NCBI GenBank assembly: GCA_937894105.1 | Contig: CALCTI010000511.1 | Location: 1-12,277, forward strand | DNA length: 12,277 nt | Reading direction: 5' to 3' | From: an uncultured cyanobacterium | Lineage (GTDB): Bacteria > Cyanobacteriota > Cyanobacteriia > CACIAM-69d | Shown here: positions 1 through 7,939 of the stretch, one piece after another | How positions within the stretch are numbered: the first letter of the stretch is position 1 | How the letters are laid out: every line of letters starts with the position of its first letter | Made by a program: the position numbers and the translations under genes | The notes under the pieces: generated by a model | Databases searched by the model: none | The model's input: the letters and a program-made list of their open reading frames with translations, nothing else | Told to the model about the DNA's origin: nothing

Positions 1-3000
1 CGATCGCCCCAGAAATCTCCCTAGAGGAAGGAGTGGGAGGTGCCGGTGAGATGGGGGGGGGGGACCAGGATAAGCCAGTATCTTTAGGGCTGGAAGAAGA
101 GCTGGATGATTTATTGGTGGGGGACGATGCGGACCTGGGCGACGATACATCCATGGCAGATTTGGAGGGGTGGCTCGATACGTCGGGGCTCCAGGACAGC
201 AGCGAAGGACTGGAGGGAATTCCCAGCTTGGATGGTTTAGATGGTGAGGCGTGGGATATTGGCGACGATGGGAGCGAGCTGCTGAGTGAGGATCCCCTTG
301 AGGCGATCGCCTCAGACGGTGCAGACGACGCTGGGGGTGTTTTGGGCGGTGTGCCGGAAGGCGGCGAGGCGTCGGAGGGGCTGGCGGCTTTGGGAATGGA
401 GGATTTAGATGAGCTGGACCAGTGGCTGACGGAGGAGGATGGCGGTGAATCAGAGGCGATCGCCGATGAGCTGGGAGATATGGAAGATTTGGATGCTTTG
501 CTGGCTGAGGACGTTAGCCTGGAGGGCTTGGGGGAGCCCGAGTCGGCGACGCCTTCGGAGGAGCTAGCGGAAATTGCGGTGCCGGAGTTAGACGATCCCA
601 GTGTGGCCCTGGATATTAACGGAGCCAGCTTGCGACAGCGGGAGGTGTCCCCGGCAGCAGATGATGCGCTGGCAGATTTATTTGGGGATGATTTTCCCGA
701 GGGAGATGCGGATCCTTGGCAGGAGGGGGCTAGTGCGGCGGGACAAGGAAATGCTTCCGTTGACGTGGTGCTGTTAGGGGGCGAAGACGGGGATGATCTC
801 GATGGCGACCTGGAGGGGCTCCTGGGAGGTGAGGCGATCGCGGAAGAGTCCTCTGAGACCGCTGCCTTAGGGGAACTAGATGGTCTGGAAGGGGTGGAAG
901 GGTTGGATGGAGAGACGATTAGCGGCGTGAATGACTGGTCTGAGTTTATTGGTCAAGAAACGGGCGAAATCGGTGAGGACTCTGGTGATTTAAGTTTGGA
1001 CGGGCTAGATCTAGACGATTTGGGCGGGCTGGACGGAATCGACGACATAGGAGTGGCTAGCGAACTCGATGGACTGTTAGAGAACTTAGGCGGGGCTGAA
1101 GAAAGCACCAATGTTTCCACGGGGAATTTGGATGAGCTAGATGCTCTAGCGGCGGGGCTAGGGTTAGGCGAAGGGGCAACGGACCCTGCCAGTTTTTCTG
1201 ATTTAGAGCAGTTTCTCGATGGGGGCAGCACTGGGGCGGGGAGTGAGTCTGGCGAGGGTTTATTCTCTGAGCTGGAAGGGTTATTGGACACTTCTGGTAA
1301 AGTGGCAGATGGCGATGCCGGGAGGGGCGCATCCTTTGACGATTTAGAGGATTTGCTTCAGGGGGAATCGCCTTCCGCCCAAAGTGGCATCGTAACCTCG
1401 CCGCCTAAAGGATTACCTCCCCAAGAAGCGACCAAAGAGGACGGGGCGATCACCCCAGCGGCATCGGGAACCGTGAGAAACGCGAAGAAGTGGCGCTTTG
1501 AGGAAACCATTAAGGTGCCGGTTAAGACCCTAGATACCCTCAATAACCTGGTGGGGGAGATGGTGGTCAACCGCAATAGCTTGGAGCAAAGTCAGGAGCG
1601 TTTGCGCCAGTCTTTGGAGAACCTGATGTTGCGGGTGCAGCAGCTTGGGGATGTGGGACAGCGAATGCAGGATCTGTACGAGCGATCGCTCCTGGAGCTA
1701 TCCCTGTTAGCCAGCCGTAACAGCGGCACTGTCGGTAGCCACAGCGCCAACAGCGTGGCCGCCTATGGGGGCAGAATTGACGATACGGCGGGGGCGTTAG
1801 GTGGTCCGAATCAAGAGAGTCGTATGGGGCTAGGTGAGTTGGAGCTAGATCGGTTTACGCCGTTCCACACCCAGTCCCAGGAAATTATTGAGCTGATTGT
1901 GCGAGTGCGAGAGTCAGCGTCGGATATTGATTTTGTGGTCGAGGAAGCGGACCAGTTGGTGCGCAACCTGCGTCAGGTCAGTACTCAAATTCAGGAAGGC
2001 TTGACCAAGTCGCGCATGGTACCTTTTGCCCAAACGGCGGACCGCCTTTATCGTGCGGTACGCAATGTGTCCGATAAGTGTGGCAAACAGGTGGAGCTGG
2101 TGGTGGACGGTAAAAACACCATGATTGACAAGCTCATTGCTGAGCAGCTTTACGATCCCATTACCCACTTGGTCAATAACGCTATTACCCACGGTATTGA
2201 AACGCCGGCGGAGCGGGAGCAGGCAAGGAAGTCTGCTACGGGAGAGCTAATCATTAAGGCCCTGTACCAAGGTAACCAGACGATTATTTCCGTGGCGGAT
2301 GATGGGGCAGGAATTGACGTGGCTCGGGTGCGGCAAAAGGCCATCGATAAGGGGTTGATTTCAACGGAGAAGGCGAAGAAGCTCACGGACCAGGAGGTGT
2401 ACGAGCTACTGTTCCAGCCTGGGTTTACCACCAAGGAGCAGGCGGATGATTTTGCGGGGCGCGGCGTGGGGATGGACGTGGTGCGGCGGAATATTCAGGA
2501 GCTACGGGGCAATATTGTCACCGATTCCAGGATTGGTAAAGGCACGTCGTTTACGTTACGTCTGCCCCTGAACTTGAGTATTTGTAAGGCGTTGCAGTGT
2601 TTGAATGACCACGCGGCAATCGCCTTCCCCATGGATGGGGTGGAAGATATGTTTACCACTACCCAGGATAAGGTGCAGGTCAATAGTCAGGAAACGCGCT
2701 GTATTCCCTGGCGCGATCGCCTGTTGCCGATTTATCCTCTGTCGGACCTGCTGAAGTACAATCGCCCGGTGACCCGCAGTTCTGTGTACGGCGGAGGGCA
2801 GGAGGAGAATGCTTTGGCAATGGTGATTCTTCGCAGCGCCGGAGAAGTGGTGGCGATCGAAGTAGACCAGGTGCTGGGTGAGCAAGAGATTGTAATTAAA
2901 CAACCAGAAGGACCTATTCCCAAGCCCATTGGTATTGCAGGAATGACGGTGTTAGGTGACGGTCAAGTGATGCCGATCGCCGACGTGTTAGAGCTAATTG

Positions 3001-3485
3001 ACCTAGCGTCAGGGCGTGTGCGTCGCGATCCCAACGGCACCTGGGGTGATGATGATCAGCCGATTGTTGTGGAGCCCATTAGCACCAAGACCGAGCCGAT
3101 GGTGTTGATTGTGGACGACTCCATTACGGTACGCGAACTACTAAAGATGACCTTCCTCAAGTCAGGCTATCAGGTGGAGCAGGCGCGGGATGGTCAGGAA
3201 GCCTGGGAAAAACTGCGGTCTGGGCTGCCTTGCGACTTAGTGTTCTGCGATATTGAAATGCCTCGCATGGACGGTTTGGAGTTCCTATCGCGGCTTCAAA
3301 AAGAGGACAGCCTAAGCCATCTACCCGTGGCAATGCTCACCTCACGAGGTGCCGATAAGCACCGTCAAATGGCAACGCAACTGGGGGCGCGGGGGTACTT
3401 TACCAAGCCCTATTTGGAGGAGGCCCTGCTAGATGCAGCCCAGCGAATGCTCCAAGGCGAAGTGCTAGTAGCTGCTAACGCTTAG
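1..3485 (+). CDS. CheA-type hybrid sensor histidine kinase/response regulator (5' partial)
   Basis: Chemotaxis-family histidine kinase that phosphorylates its own or separate response regulators, probably in a phototaxis or type IV pilus pathway. The frame is open to the window edge, so the protein starts upstream; the GTG at 33 is only an internal possible start. Numbering from that codon, residues 1-450 are an Asp/Glu/Leu/Gly-rich linker with recurring L-[DE]-x-LL motifs. The dimerisation region begins near 488. The ATPase shows an N box at 708-723 (DPITHLVNNAITHGIE), G1 DDGAGID at 756-762 and G2 GRGVGMDVV at 809-817. A CheW-like domain follows the GKGTSF motif. The C-terminal receiver has Asp1028/1029, phospho-acceptor Asp1073, Thr1103 and Lys1125, all intact. 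The phosphotransfer histidine domain is not in the window; I infer it lies upstream. Cyanobacterial relatives include PilL/HmpE-type proteins, but I cannot tell which paralogue this is. Confidence 0.95.
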   Translation, partial: IAPEISLEEGVGGAGEMGGGDQDKPVSLGLEEELDDLLVGDDADLGDDTSMADLEGWLDTSGLQDSSEGLEGIPSLDGLDGEAWDIGDDGSELLSEDPLEAIASDGADDAGGVLGGVPEGGEASEGLAALGMEDLDELDQWLTEEDGGESEAIADELGDMEDLDALLAEDVSLEGLGEPESATPSEELAEIAVPELDDPSVALDINGASLRQREVSPAADDALADLFGDDFPEGDADPWQEGASAAGQGNASVDVVLLGGEDGDDLDGDLEGLLGGEAIAEESSETAALGELDGLEGVEGLDGETISGVNDWSEFIGQETGEIGEDSGDLSLDGLDLDDLGGLDGIDDIGVASELDGLLENLGGAEESTNVSTGNLDELDALAAGLGLGEGATDPASFSDLEQFLDGGSTGAGSESGEGLFSELEGLLDTSGKVADGDAGRGASFDDLEDLLQGESPSAQSGIVTSPPKGLPPQEATKEDGAITPAASGTVRNAKKWRFEETIKVPVKTLDTLNNLVGEMVVNRNSLEQSQERLRQSLENLMLRVQQLGDVGQRMQDLYERSLLELSLLASRNSGTVGSHSANSVAAYGGRIDDTAGALGGPNQESRMGLGELELDRFTPFHTQSQEIIELIVRVRESASDIDFVVEEADQLVRNLRQVSTQIQEGLTKSRMVPFAQTADRLYRAVRNVSDKCGKQVELVVDGKNTMIDKLIAEQLYDPITHLVNNAITHGIETPAEREQARKSATGELIIKALYQGNQTIISVADDGAGIDVARVRQKAIDKGLISTEKAKKLTDQEVYELLFQPGFTTKEQADDFAGRGVGMDVVRRNIQELRGNIVTDSRIGKGTSFTLRLPLNLSICKALQCLNDHAAIAFPMDGVEDMFTTTQDKVQVNSQETRCIPWRDRLLPIYPLSDLLKYNRPVTRSSVYGGGQEENALAMVILRSAGEVVAIEVDQVLGEQEIVIKQPEGPIPKPIGIAGMTVLGDGQVMPIADVLELIDLASGRVRRDPNGTWGDDDQPIVVEPISTKTEPMVLIVDDSITVRELLKMTFLKSGYQVEQARDGQEAWEKLRSGLPCDLVFCDIEMPRMDGLEFLSRLQKEDSLSHLPVAMLTSRGADKHRQMATQLGARGYFTKPYLEEALLDAAQRMLQGEVLVAANA
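53..63 (+). repeat. Eleven-base G homopolymer inside the kinase gene
   Basis: Eleven consecutive G bases lie in the coding frame of the kinase linker, encoding the end of Met and a Gly-Gly-Gly run. The same frame is open on both sides, so the length as given keeps the gene intact. Such tracts slip easily during replication or sequencing. Confidence 0.9.
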
Positions 3486-3513
3486 TTCTGATGCTTAGTT
3501 CTGATGCTGAACT

Positions 3514-3645
3514 CTAGGGCGTGTCATCAATTAAACTTCAGAAGCCTTGCGCAGTAGGAAGTAAACGCCCTTTAAAATAAAAAATACTAGGGGCTGAAAC
3601 CCTCGCAGCTATTGAACTTAAGATTTAATTGATGACAGCCCCTAG
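3514..3645 (+). mobile_element. 132-bp MITE-like inverted-repeat element, family 1, copy 1
   Basis: A short element with no coding capacity. Its ends are inverted: the left end reads CTAGGGCGTGTCATCAATTA, and the right end reversed reads CTAGGGGCTGTCATCAATTA, so TGTCATCAATTAAA is shared exactly. CTAG at each end may be the target duplication plus the first element base. The internal motif GGGCTGAAACCC is shared with copy 2 at 8496-8627, which has the same length and is about three quarters identical by eye. The element starts 28 bases after the kinase stop codon. A CTAG or YTAR target resembles that of IS5-type transposons, but I see no transposase and the parent family is inference. Confidence 0.8.
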
Positions 3646-3656
3646 TGCTTAGGGAC

Positions 3657-3713
3657 AAAAAACACCTCCCTTCTTAATGAGAGGGGATTGAGGGGGGATC
3701 CTGGGTGTTTCGC
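3657..3713. repeat. Structured intergenic repeat with nested hairpins
   Basis: An outer stem pairs AAACACC (3660-3666) with GGTGTTT (3704-3710). An inner stem pairs CCCTTCT (3668-3674) with AGAGGGG (3680-3686), including one G-T pair, around a TAATG loop. In reverse orientation the segment (GGATCCCCCCTCAATCCCCT) resembles the segment at 3743-3787, so the two form a loose inverted pair. C-rich and G-rich repeats of this type are common between cyanobacterial genes. I see no open reading frame in it. Confidence 0.55.
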
Positions 3714-3756
3714 TGTCTTTGAAAGATTGGGTTTAACGCCTCGGCGATCCCCTCTA

Positions 3757-3788
3757 CCCCCCTTATTCCTTATTAAGGGGGGCTTTTT
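3757..3788 (+). terminator. Rho-independent terminator ahead of the transglutaminase gene
   Basis: A perfect 9-bp stem pairs CCCCCCTTA (3757-3765) with TAAGGGGGG (3774-3782), with an 8-base loop and then CTTTTTCT. It lies about 270 bases after the kinase stop, beyond the inverted-repeat element, and 49 bases before the next start codon. It would end readthrough from the kinase and insulate the downstream gene. Confidence 0.75.
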
Positions 3789-3836
3789 CTAGATTTTCTT
3801 GTGGTGAATTTTTAGGATTATCACTCCTTAGATGCT

Positions 3837-6101
3837 ATGACCGTTTCTCCCTTTCGTCGGGCCCGTAGTTTTTTTGTACAGTTGCCGCCGCCGGTTTCTG
3901 AGGAGTCGATCGCCCTACGAGTGCTGGTGCAAATTGTCGTCAGCCTGGGAATCGTGGCGACGGATGTGGCGGCGGGAACCAGTCTGAGCTGGTGGGCGGT
4001 GCCGGTGGGGATTTTAGGGGCATTTTGGAGCTGGCGACAGCGGCGGGCGCGCAGCGTAGGCACCCAGTTTGCGATTTCGTTGGGGATGCTGGTGGCTCTG
4101 GGAGTGTTTTTTGTGGGGCTGCTGGAAAGTTTGGGGGATACCCGGCTTACCCTGGCGACTTTACTGGTGCATTTACAGGTGCTCCATAGTTTTGATTTGC
4201 CCCGTCGCAAGGATTTGGGCTATTCCATGGTGATTGGGCTCATCCTGGTGGGGGTGGCGGGCACCCTGAGCCAGACCCTGTGGTTTGCGCCAGTATTGGT
4301 GGTGTTTTTGGGGGTGGCGCTGCCCATGTTGGCGCTGGATTATCGATCGCGACTGGGGGTCAATCCCCGGCGATCGCCGTTCCACCTTCGCCAAATGTTG
4401 CCCTTTAAAAAGCTGGCAATTTTAACGGCCCTGGTGGGAGTGTTGGGCATGGGCTTATTTTTGGTGATGCCCCGATTTCCTGGCTTTCAGGTGCGCACCT
4501 TGCCGGTCAGTTCACCCATTGATTTATCCCAGGTGGACTTTGATGGTGAGGGGCCGGGCGGAATTGATAATCCGGGCTATGACGAAAACGGTCAGGGGCT
4601 TGGCGGCGGCGACGGTGAGGAGGGCGATCGCATTGACGACACGATTTATTACGGGTTTAGCAGTCGCATTAATCAAAATTTAAGCGGTGAGCTGGTGCCA
4701 AAAGAGGTGCTGCGGGTGCGGTCCCAGGCGAAGGGATTTTGGCGAGTGCTGGGGTTTGAACGCTCCACCGGCGAAGGCTGGGAAATTTCCCGCCGGGATA
4801 ATTTAGCCAACTTTACTCGCCCGCCCTGGTCCTATCGATTTTTGTTGCCGCGATCGCCAGAGAATAAAAGCAGCTACCAAGAGGTCATCCAAAGCTACAC
4901 GGTGGTGTCCACGCTGCCCAATTTAATTCCGGCCATGGCGGCTCCCGGTGAGGTGTACTTTCCCACGGGGGAAATTGGGCTCGATTCGGAGGGAGGATTG
5001 CGATCGCCTCGGGTGCTAGACGAAGGCCTGACCTTTTCGATTATTTCCCGGGTGCCTTATCGCGATCGCGCTGGACTGCAACAGGCTAGCCAAGACTATT
5101 CCAAAAGAATCCGCGAAACCTATTTAGAGGTGCCTGACGGAGTGGAAAATCGTTTGCGAGCGGAGGCGGAACAGTTGTTGGCAAAGGCAGATCCGCCGCG
5201 CACATCGGTGTACGAAAAAACCCTATTTTTAGCCCAGGCGCTGAAGCAAACCTACCGCATTCAAACGGAGTTGGAGCCCCTGAAGGAAGGGGAGGATTTG
5301 GTGGAAGCGTTCTTATTTGAGCGCGATGGGGGGCAGCCGGACCAGTTCCCCACGGCGTTGGCGATGATGTTGCGATCGCTGGGCATTCCGGCGCGCATTG
5401 CCGTTGGGTTTGCGCCAGGGCAGTTCAATTTATTTACCGGGCTGTACGAGGTTTACAACACTGATGCCCACGCCGTCACCGAGGTATATTTTCCCGAGTA
5501 TGGCTGGTTTGCTTTCGACCCCATTCCCGGTCATCCCCTGGTGCCCCCGTCGGTGGAAGAATCCCAAACCTTTTCCGCTCTGGAGCAGCTATGGGCATGG
5601 GCGGCTGGATGGTTGCCCACGCCGTTGCGGAATACTTTGGAAGAGTTGTTTGGGGCGATCGCAGCATTTATTACCGGCGTTTTTGGCACTTTACTGGGCT
5701 GGTTTACCCAAGGCTGGCTGGGGGCGATCGCCGGTGCCATTTCGTTGGTTATCTTGGGCGCGATTCTTTGGTTCCTGGGTAAATTTTGGCGATCCTGGAG
5801 CCAGCAACGGGCGTTGAAAAAGCTACCGCCCATGGAATGCCTGTATCGACAAATGGTAAATTCCCTTGCCAGGGACTACCCCAAAAAACCGTGGCAAACC
5901 CCGTTGGAATATGCCCAAGCTTATGAAATCTGGGCGGCAAACGAACCCCACAGCACACCGGGGCGATCGCGACGGGTGGATCTATTGCAGCAAATTTCCC
6001 ACGCCTATGTGCACTGGCGCTACGGAGAAAAAACACCCGATGTGGAACGGCTCCAGCAGCGGTGGCAAAAAACACGACGATCGCCCCTACGACGAGGATA
6101 A
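3837..6101 (+). CDS. TgpA/DUF3488-type membrane protein with transglutaminase-like domain lacking the catalytic Cys
   Basis: A 754-residue membrane protein. The first ~210 residues hold several hydrophobic segments of the DUF3488/TgpA type. A large extracytoplasmic part follows, with an acidic Gly-rich stretch near 237-265, then a transglutaminase-like core. A second hydrophobic region lies near 605-660, and the soluble tail looks like DUF4129. The core keeps GIPARIAVGFAPG, His545 in DAHAVTEVYF and Asp561 in FDP. The position that normally carries the nucleophilic cysteine (in a GYCEHFA-like motif) reads GGQPDQFP, with Pro501. Classical transglutaminase or protease chemistry is therefore unlikely, and a binding or scaffold role is possible. 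The substrate is unknown. The start at 3837 fits the hydrophobic N-terminus, although the ribosome site is weak. A terminator precedes the gene and a coupled short frame follows it. Confidence 0.92.
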   Translation: MTVSPFRRARSFFVQLPPPVSEESIALRVLVQIVVSLGIVATDVAAGTSLSWWAVPVGILGAFWSWRQRRARSVGTQFAISLGMLVALGVFFVGLLESLGDTRLTLATLLVHLQVLHSFDLPRRKDLGYSMVIGLILVGVAGTLSQTLWFAPVLVVFLGVALPMLALDYRSRLGVNPRRSPFHLRQMLPFKKLAILTALVGVLGMGLFLVMPRFPGFQVRTLPVSSPIDLSQVDFDGEGPGGIDNPGYDENGQGLGGGDGEEGDRIDDTIYYGFSSRINQNLSGELVPKEVLRVRSQAKGFWRVLGFERSTGEGWEISRRDNLANFTRPPWSYRFLLPRSPENKSSYQEVIQSYTVVSTLPNLIPAMAAPGEVYFPTGEIGLDSEGGLRSPRVLDEGLTFSIISRVPYRDRAGLQQASQDYSKRIRETYLEVPDGVENRLRAEAEQLLAKADPPRTSVYEKTLFLAQALKQTYRIQTELEPLKEGEDLVEAFLFERDGGQPDQFPTALAMMLRSLGIPARIAVGFAPGQFNLFTGLYEVYNTDAHAVTEVYFPEYGWFAFDPIPGHPLVPPSVEESQTFSALEQLWAWAAGWLPTPLRNTLEELFGAIAAFITGVFGTLLGWFTQGWLGAIAGAISLVILGAILWFLGKFWRSWSQQRALKKLPPMECLYRQMVNSLARDYPKKPWQTPLEYAQAYEIWAANEPHSTPGRSRRVDLLQQISHAYVHWRYGEKTPDVERLQQRWQKTRRSPLRRG

Positions 6102-6103
6102 TC

Positions 6104-6172
6104 ATGTCCCCCAGCCCCAAAGTTTTAGAAATTCCAGCGCCTCTACAAACTGCCATTGACGCATTACCGTAG
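6104..6172 (+). pseudogene. Translationally coupled 22-codon ORF, possibly the 5' remnant of a broken gene
   Basis: An ATG lies two bases after the transglutaminase stop. GAGGA at 6094-6098 provides a ribosome site five bases ahead of it. The frame encodes MSPSPKVLEIPAPLQTAIDALP and then meets TAG at 6170-6172. The same frame stays open beyond that stop, continuing RLQAIAVNGG, to a stop at about 6421. The 91-bp element at 6251-6341 plus its 8-bp duplication adds 99 bases, so that insertion keeps the frame. One C-to-T change (CAG to TAG) could have broken a longer gene. I do not recognise the protein. It could equally be a genuine small peptide or chance. Confidence 0.35.
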
Positions 6173-6250
6173 CGGTTACAGGCGATCGCTGTTAACGGAG
6201 GTAGGAGCTATTCGCAAGATTCCGGTAGGAAATCTTTCACAAAAACGCGG

Positions 6251-6341
6251 GGCATTGCTGGATCGAGCTATGAACCGATTACCGAAAGTAACGAAACCTC
6301 GTTTGGAACTTTGCGAAAACATGTCCCTATTCAGCAACGCC
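6251..6341 (+). mobile_element. 91-bp MITE, family 2, copy A, with 8-bp target duplication
   Basis: The ends are inverted: GGCATTGCTGGAT on the left, and GGCGTTGCTGAAT on the right when reversed. The flanks are identical, AAACGCGG at 6243-6250 and 6342-6349; a ninth matching G is possible if the element is counted as 90 bp. Copy B at 7940-8030 has the same length and orientation with five mismatches. The tip resembles the GGC-TTG-TGAAT ends of IS903-type (IS5 family) transposons, but those make 9-bp duplications, so the family is not settled. There is no transposase. Confidence 0.85.
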
Positions 6342-6420
6342 AAACGCGGGTGTCTCCGCTGTTGACTTTCCATAGGGTCAGCACAAAAAAATGTAGCTTA
6401 GTTAGCATCAAGTTTGGTTT

Positions 6421-7272
6421 TTAAACGGCGTTACCTGTAAAAAACATCCAATAGGCTCCCCACAGTTCATTGCCCCACAGCATCGCCGTGAGTGCTCCCA
6501 ATGCCAAAAAGGGGCCGAAAGGCATGGGTTCACCTCGCTTCAGCAAGCCCACCGCGATCGCCCCGCCCCCGATAAACGCCCCAAAGGCGCAGGCAAGAAA
6601 ACTGGTAATTAGCAACAATTTCCATCCCAGCCACGCCCCAATCATCGCTGCCAGCTTGGCATCCCCTGCCCCCATAGCCGGTTTGCGAAAGGCGATCGCC
6701 CCAAAAAACGAAATCCCTTGAAATAGCCAAACCCCCAGCGCCATCGCTAGCAAGCCGCCCAACAATCCAGCGCCCGCTTCAGTAGTTTCCCCATTCGCCA
6801 AATATCCCAACCCCGTCTGGGCCACCAACCCCATCACCAACCCTGGCTCCGTCAACCGAATCGGCAAGGTAAGCGTATCTCGATCACTCAGCGCCAACGC
6901 CACCAACAGCGCCACCAAAAACCAGTAGGCTAACGTTTGCAGGGTCAGCCCAAACTGCCATGTGACCAATAAAAAAAGCAGCGCTGTCGCAGCTTCTACC
7001 AACGGATAGCGGGGGGAGATTTTGGTGCGGCAATGGCGACACTTCCCCCGCAGCCAAAGCCACCCGAAGACCGGAACGTTTTCTGTGGGACCCAAACCGT
7101 GAAGACATTTGGGGCAGCGGGATGGCGGATGGAGCAGCGACAGCCCCGCTGGTAACCGATACACCACCACATTTAAAAAGCTGCCGACGGAACTGCCAAT
7201 CACGAATGACAGGGCGATCGCCGGCAGTTGCTCCCAGGGAGCCAGGGCACTGGTGAGGGCAAAGTGAAGCAT
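6421..7272 (-). CDS. pilD: Prepilin peptidase / N-methyltransferase (A24 family)
   Basis: A 283-residue polytopic membrane enzyme that cleaves the leader of type IV prepilins at the cytoplasmic face and methylates the new N-terminal residue. The N-terminal domain shows GSFLNVVVYRLP near 30-41 and two zinc-binding CxxC pairs, Cys53/Cys56 and Cys78/Cys81, as in the bifunctional form. The aspartyl protease residues are Asp130 in LALSDRD and Asp204 in GAGD. The usual LPD motif reads LPI here. Length and hydrophobic pattern fit a full-length protein. The start is 18 bases after the nitroreductase stop, so the two are probably cotranscribed. I see no good Shine-Dalgarno site, consistent with coupling. 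No pilin genes are in the window; cyanobacterial pilus genes are commonly dispersed. Confidence 0.95.
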   Translation of the reverse strand: MLHFALTSALAPWEQLPAIALSFVIGSSVGSFLNVVVYRLPAGLSLLHPPSRCPKCLHGLGPTENVPVFGWLWLRGKCRHCRTKISPRYPLVEAATALLFLLVTWQFGLTLQTLAYWFLVALLVALALSDRDTLTLPIRLTEPGLVMGLVAQTGLGYLANGETTEAGAGLLGGLLAMALGVWLFQGISFFGAIAFRKPAMGAGDAKLAAMIGAWLGWKLLLITSFLACAFGAFIGGGAIAVGLLKRGEPMPFGPFLALGALTAMLWGNELWGAYWMFFTGNAV

Positions 7273-7290
7273 GTTTACAACGGTGCAGTT

Positions 7291-7893
7291 TTAAAAGCGA
7301 TCATGAATCACCACATCCCTTAAGGGCAACTGTCCCGGGCGATCCCACGCAGGCTTCACCGGCTTACCCACCACCACAAACATGGCGATTGAATGGTCTT
7401 CGGGCAAATTAATCAGCTTACCCACCGCCTCAAAATCAAACCCATCCATGGGGCAAGAGTCATAGCCCATCGCCTTCGCCGCCAACATAATCGTCTGCGC
7501 CGCCATGCCACAGCTGCGCATCGCCTCATCCTGCTGCACCGCAGAATTGCCGTCGTAGTAATTTTTGATAGCAGGCACCAAAATATTCTGCACCGCCTCC
7601 GGCGCATCTTTCCAATAGCGCTCCGGCTCGCGGCTCCACGCACTATTGTCGGCACATAGCACCAGCAACAGGGACGCTTCCGTTACCTGGGCCTGATCCC
7701 AAGACACTTCGCGAATTTTCTGCCGCAACTGCGGATCTGCCACCACCACAAACCGCCAATTTTGAATATTAAATGCCGTTGGCGACAAAACTGCCAGGGA
7801 TAGCAATTGCTCAATTTCCGCCTCGGTCATTTTGTGCTCAGGGTCGTAATGCTTAACTGAGCGTCGATCCTTGATGGCCGCTAAAGTATCCAT
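7291..7893 (-). CDS. Nitroreductase family protein (DrgA/NfsB-like)
   Basis: A 200-residue FMN-dependent oxidoreductase that uses NAD(P)H to reduce quinones or nitroaromatics. Family marks are the FMN-phosphate-binding RRS at 10-12 (RRSVKHYDP), SPTAFNIQNW at 37-46, GMAAQTIMLAAKAMGYDSCP at 129-148 and LPEDHSIAMFVVVGKP near 163-178. Length is normal. It most resembles the cyanobacterial DrgA group, whose Synechocystis member is linked to dinoseb sensitivity; this assignment is from memory and the substrate is unproven. It is the first gene of a probable two-gene unit with pilD. A 91-bp inverted-repeat element ends 46 bases upstream of the ATG, so the promoter is either very short or includes element sequence. 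No clear ribosome site is visible. Confidence 0.92.
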   Translation of the reverse strand: MDTLAAIKDRRSVKHYDPEHKMTEAEIEQLLSLAVLSPTAFNIQNWRFVVVADPQLRQKIREVSWDQAQVTEASLLLVLCADNSAWSREPERYWKDAPEAVQNILVPAIKNYYDGNSAVQQDEAMRSCGMAAQTIMLAAKAMGYDSCPMDGFDFEAVGKLINLPEDHSIAMFVVVGKPVKPAWDRPGQLPLRDVVIHDRF

Positions 7894-7939
7894 GCTTTGT
7901 TGTTAGTGCTGCTAAGTTTCGTTCTAAATCTTCTTCTGA

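Noticed and set aside
953..1332. Minus-strand open frames of 112 and 91 codons opposite the kinase linker
   Set aside because: They are Ser/Pro-rich complements of the repetitive Asp/Glu/Leu coding strand, with no motif and no ribosome site; the plus frame is clearly the gene.
3821..4210. Minus-strand 129-codon frame opposite the transglutaminase gene start
   Set aside because: Basic, low-information sequence complementary to membrane-segment codons; a shadow frame.
6156..6365. 69-codon plus-strand frame after the transglutaminase gene
   Set aside because: It starts at TTG without a ribosome site and runs through the MITE; the coupled ATG at 6104 is better supported.
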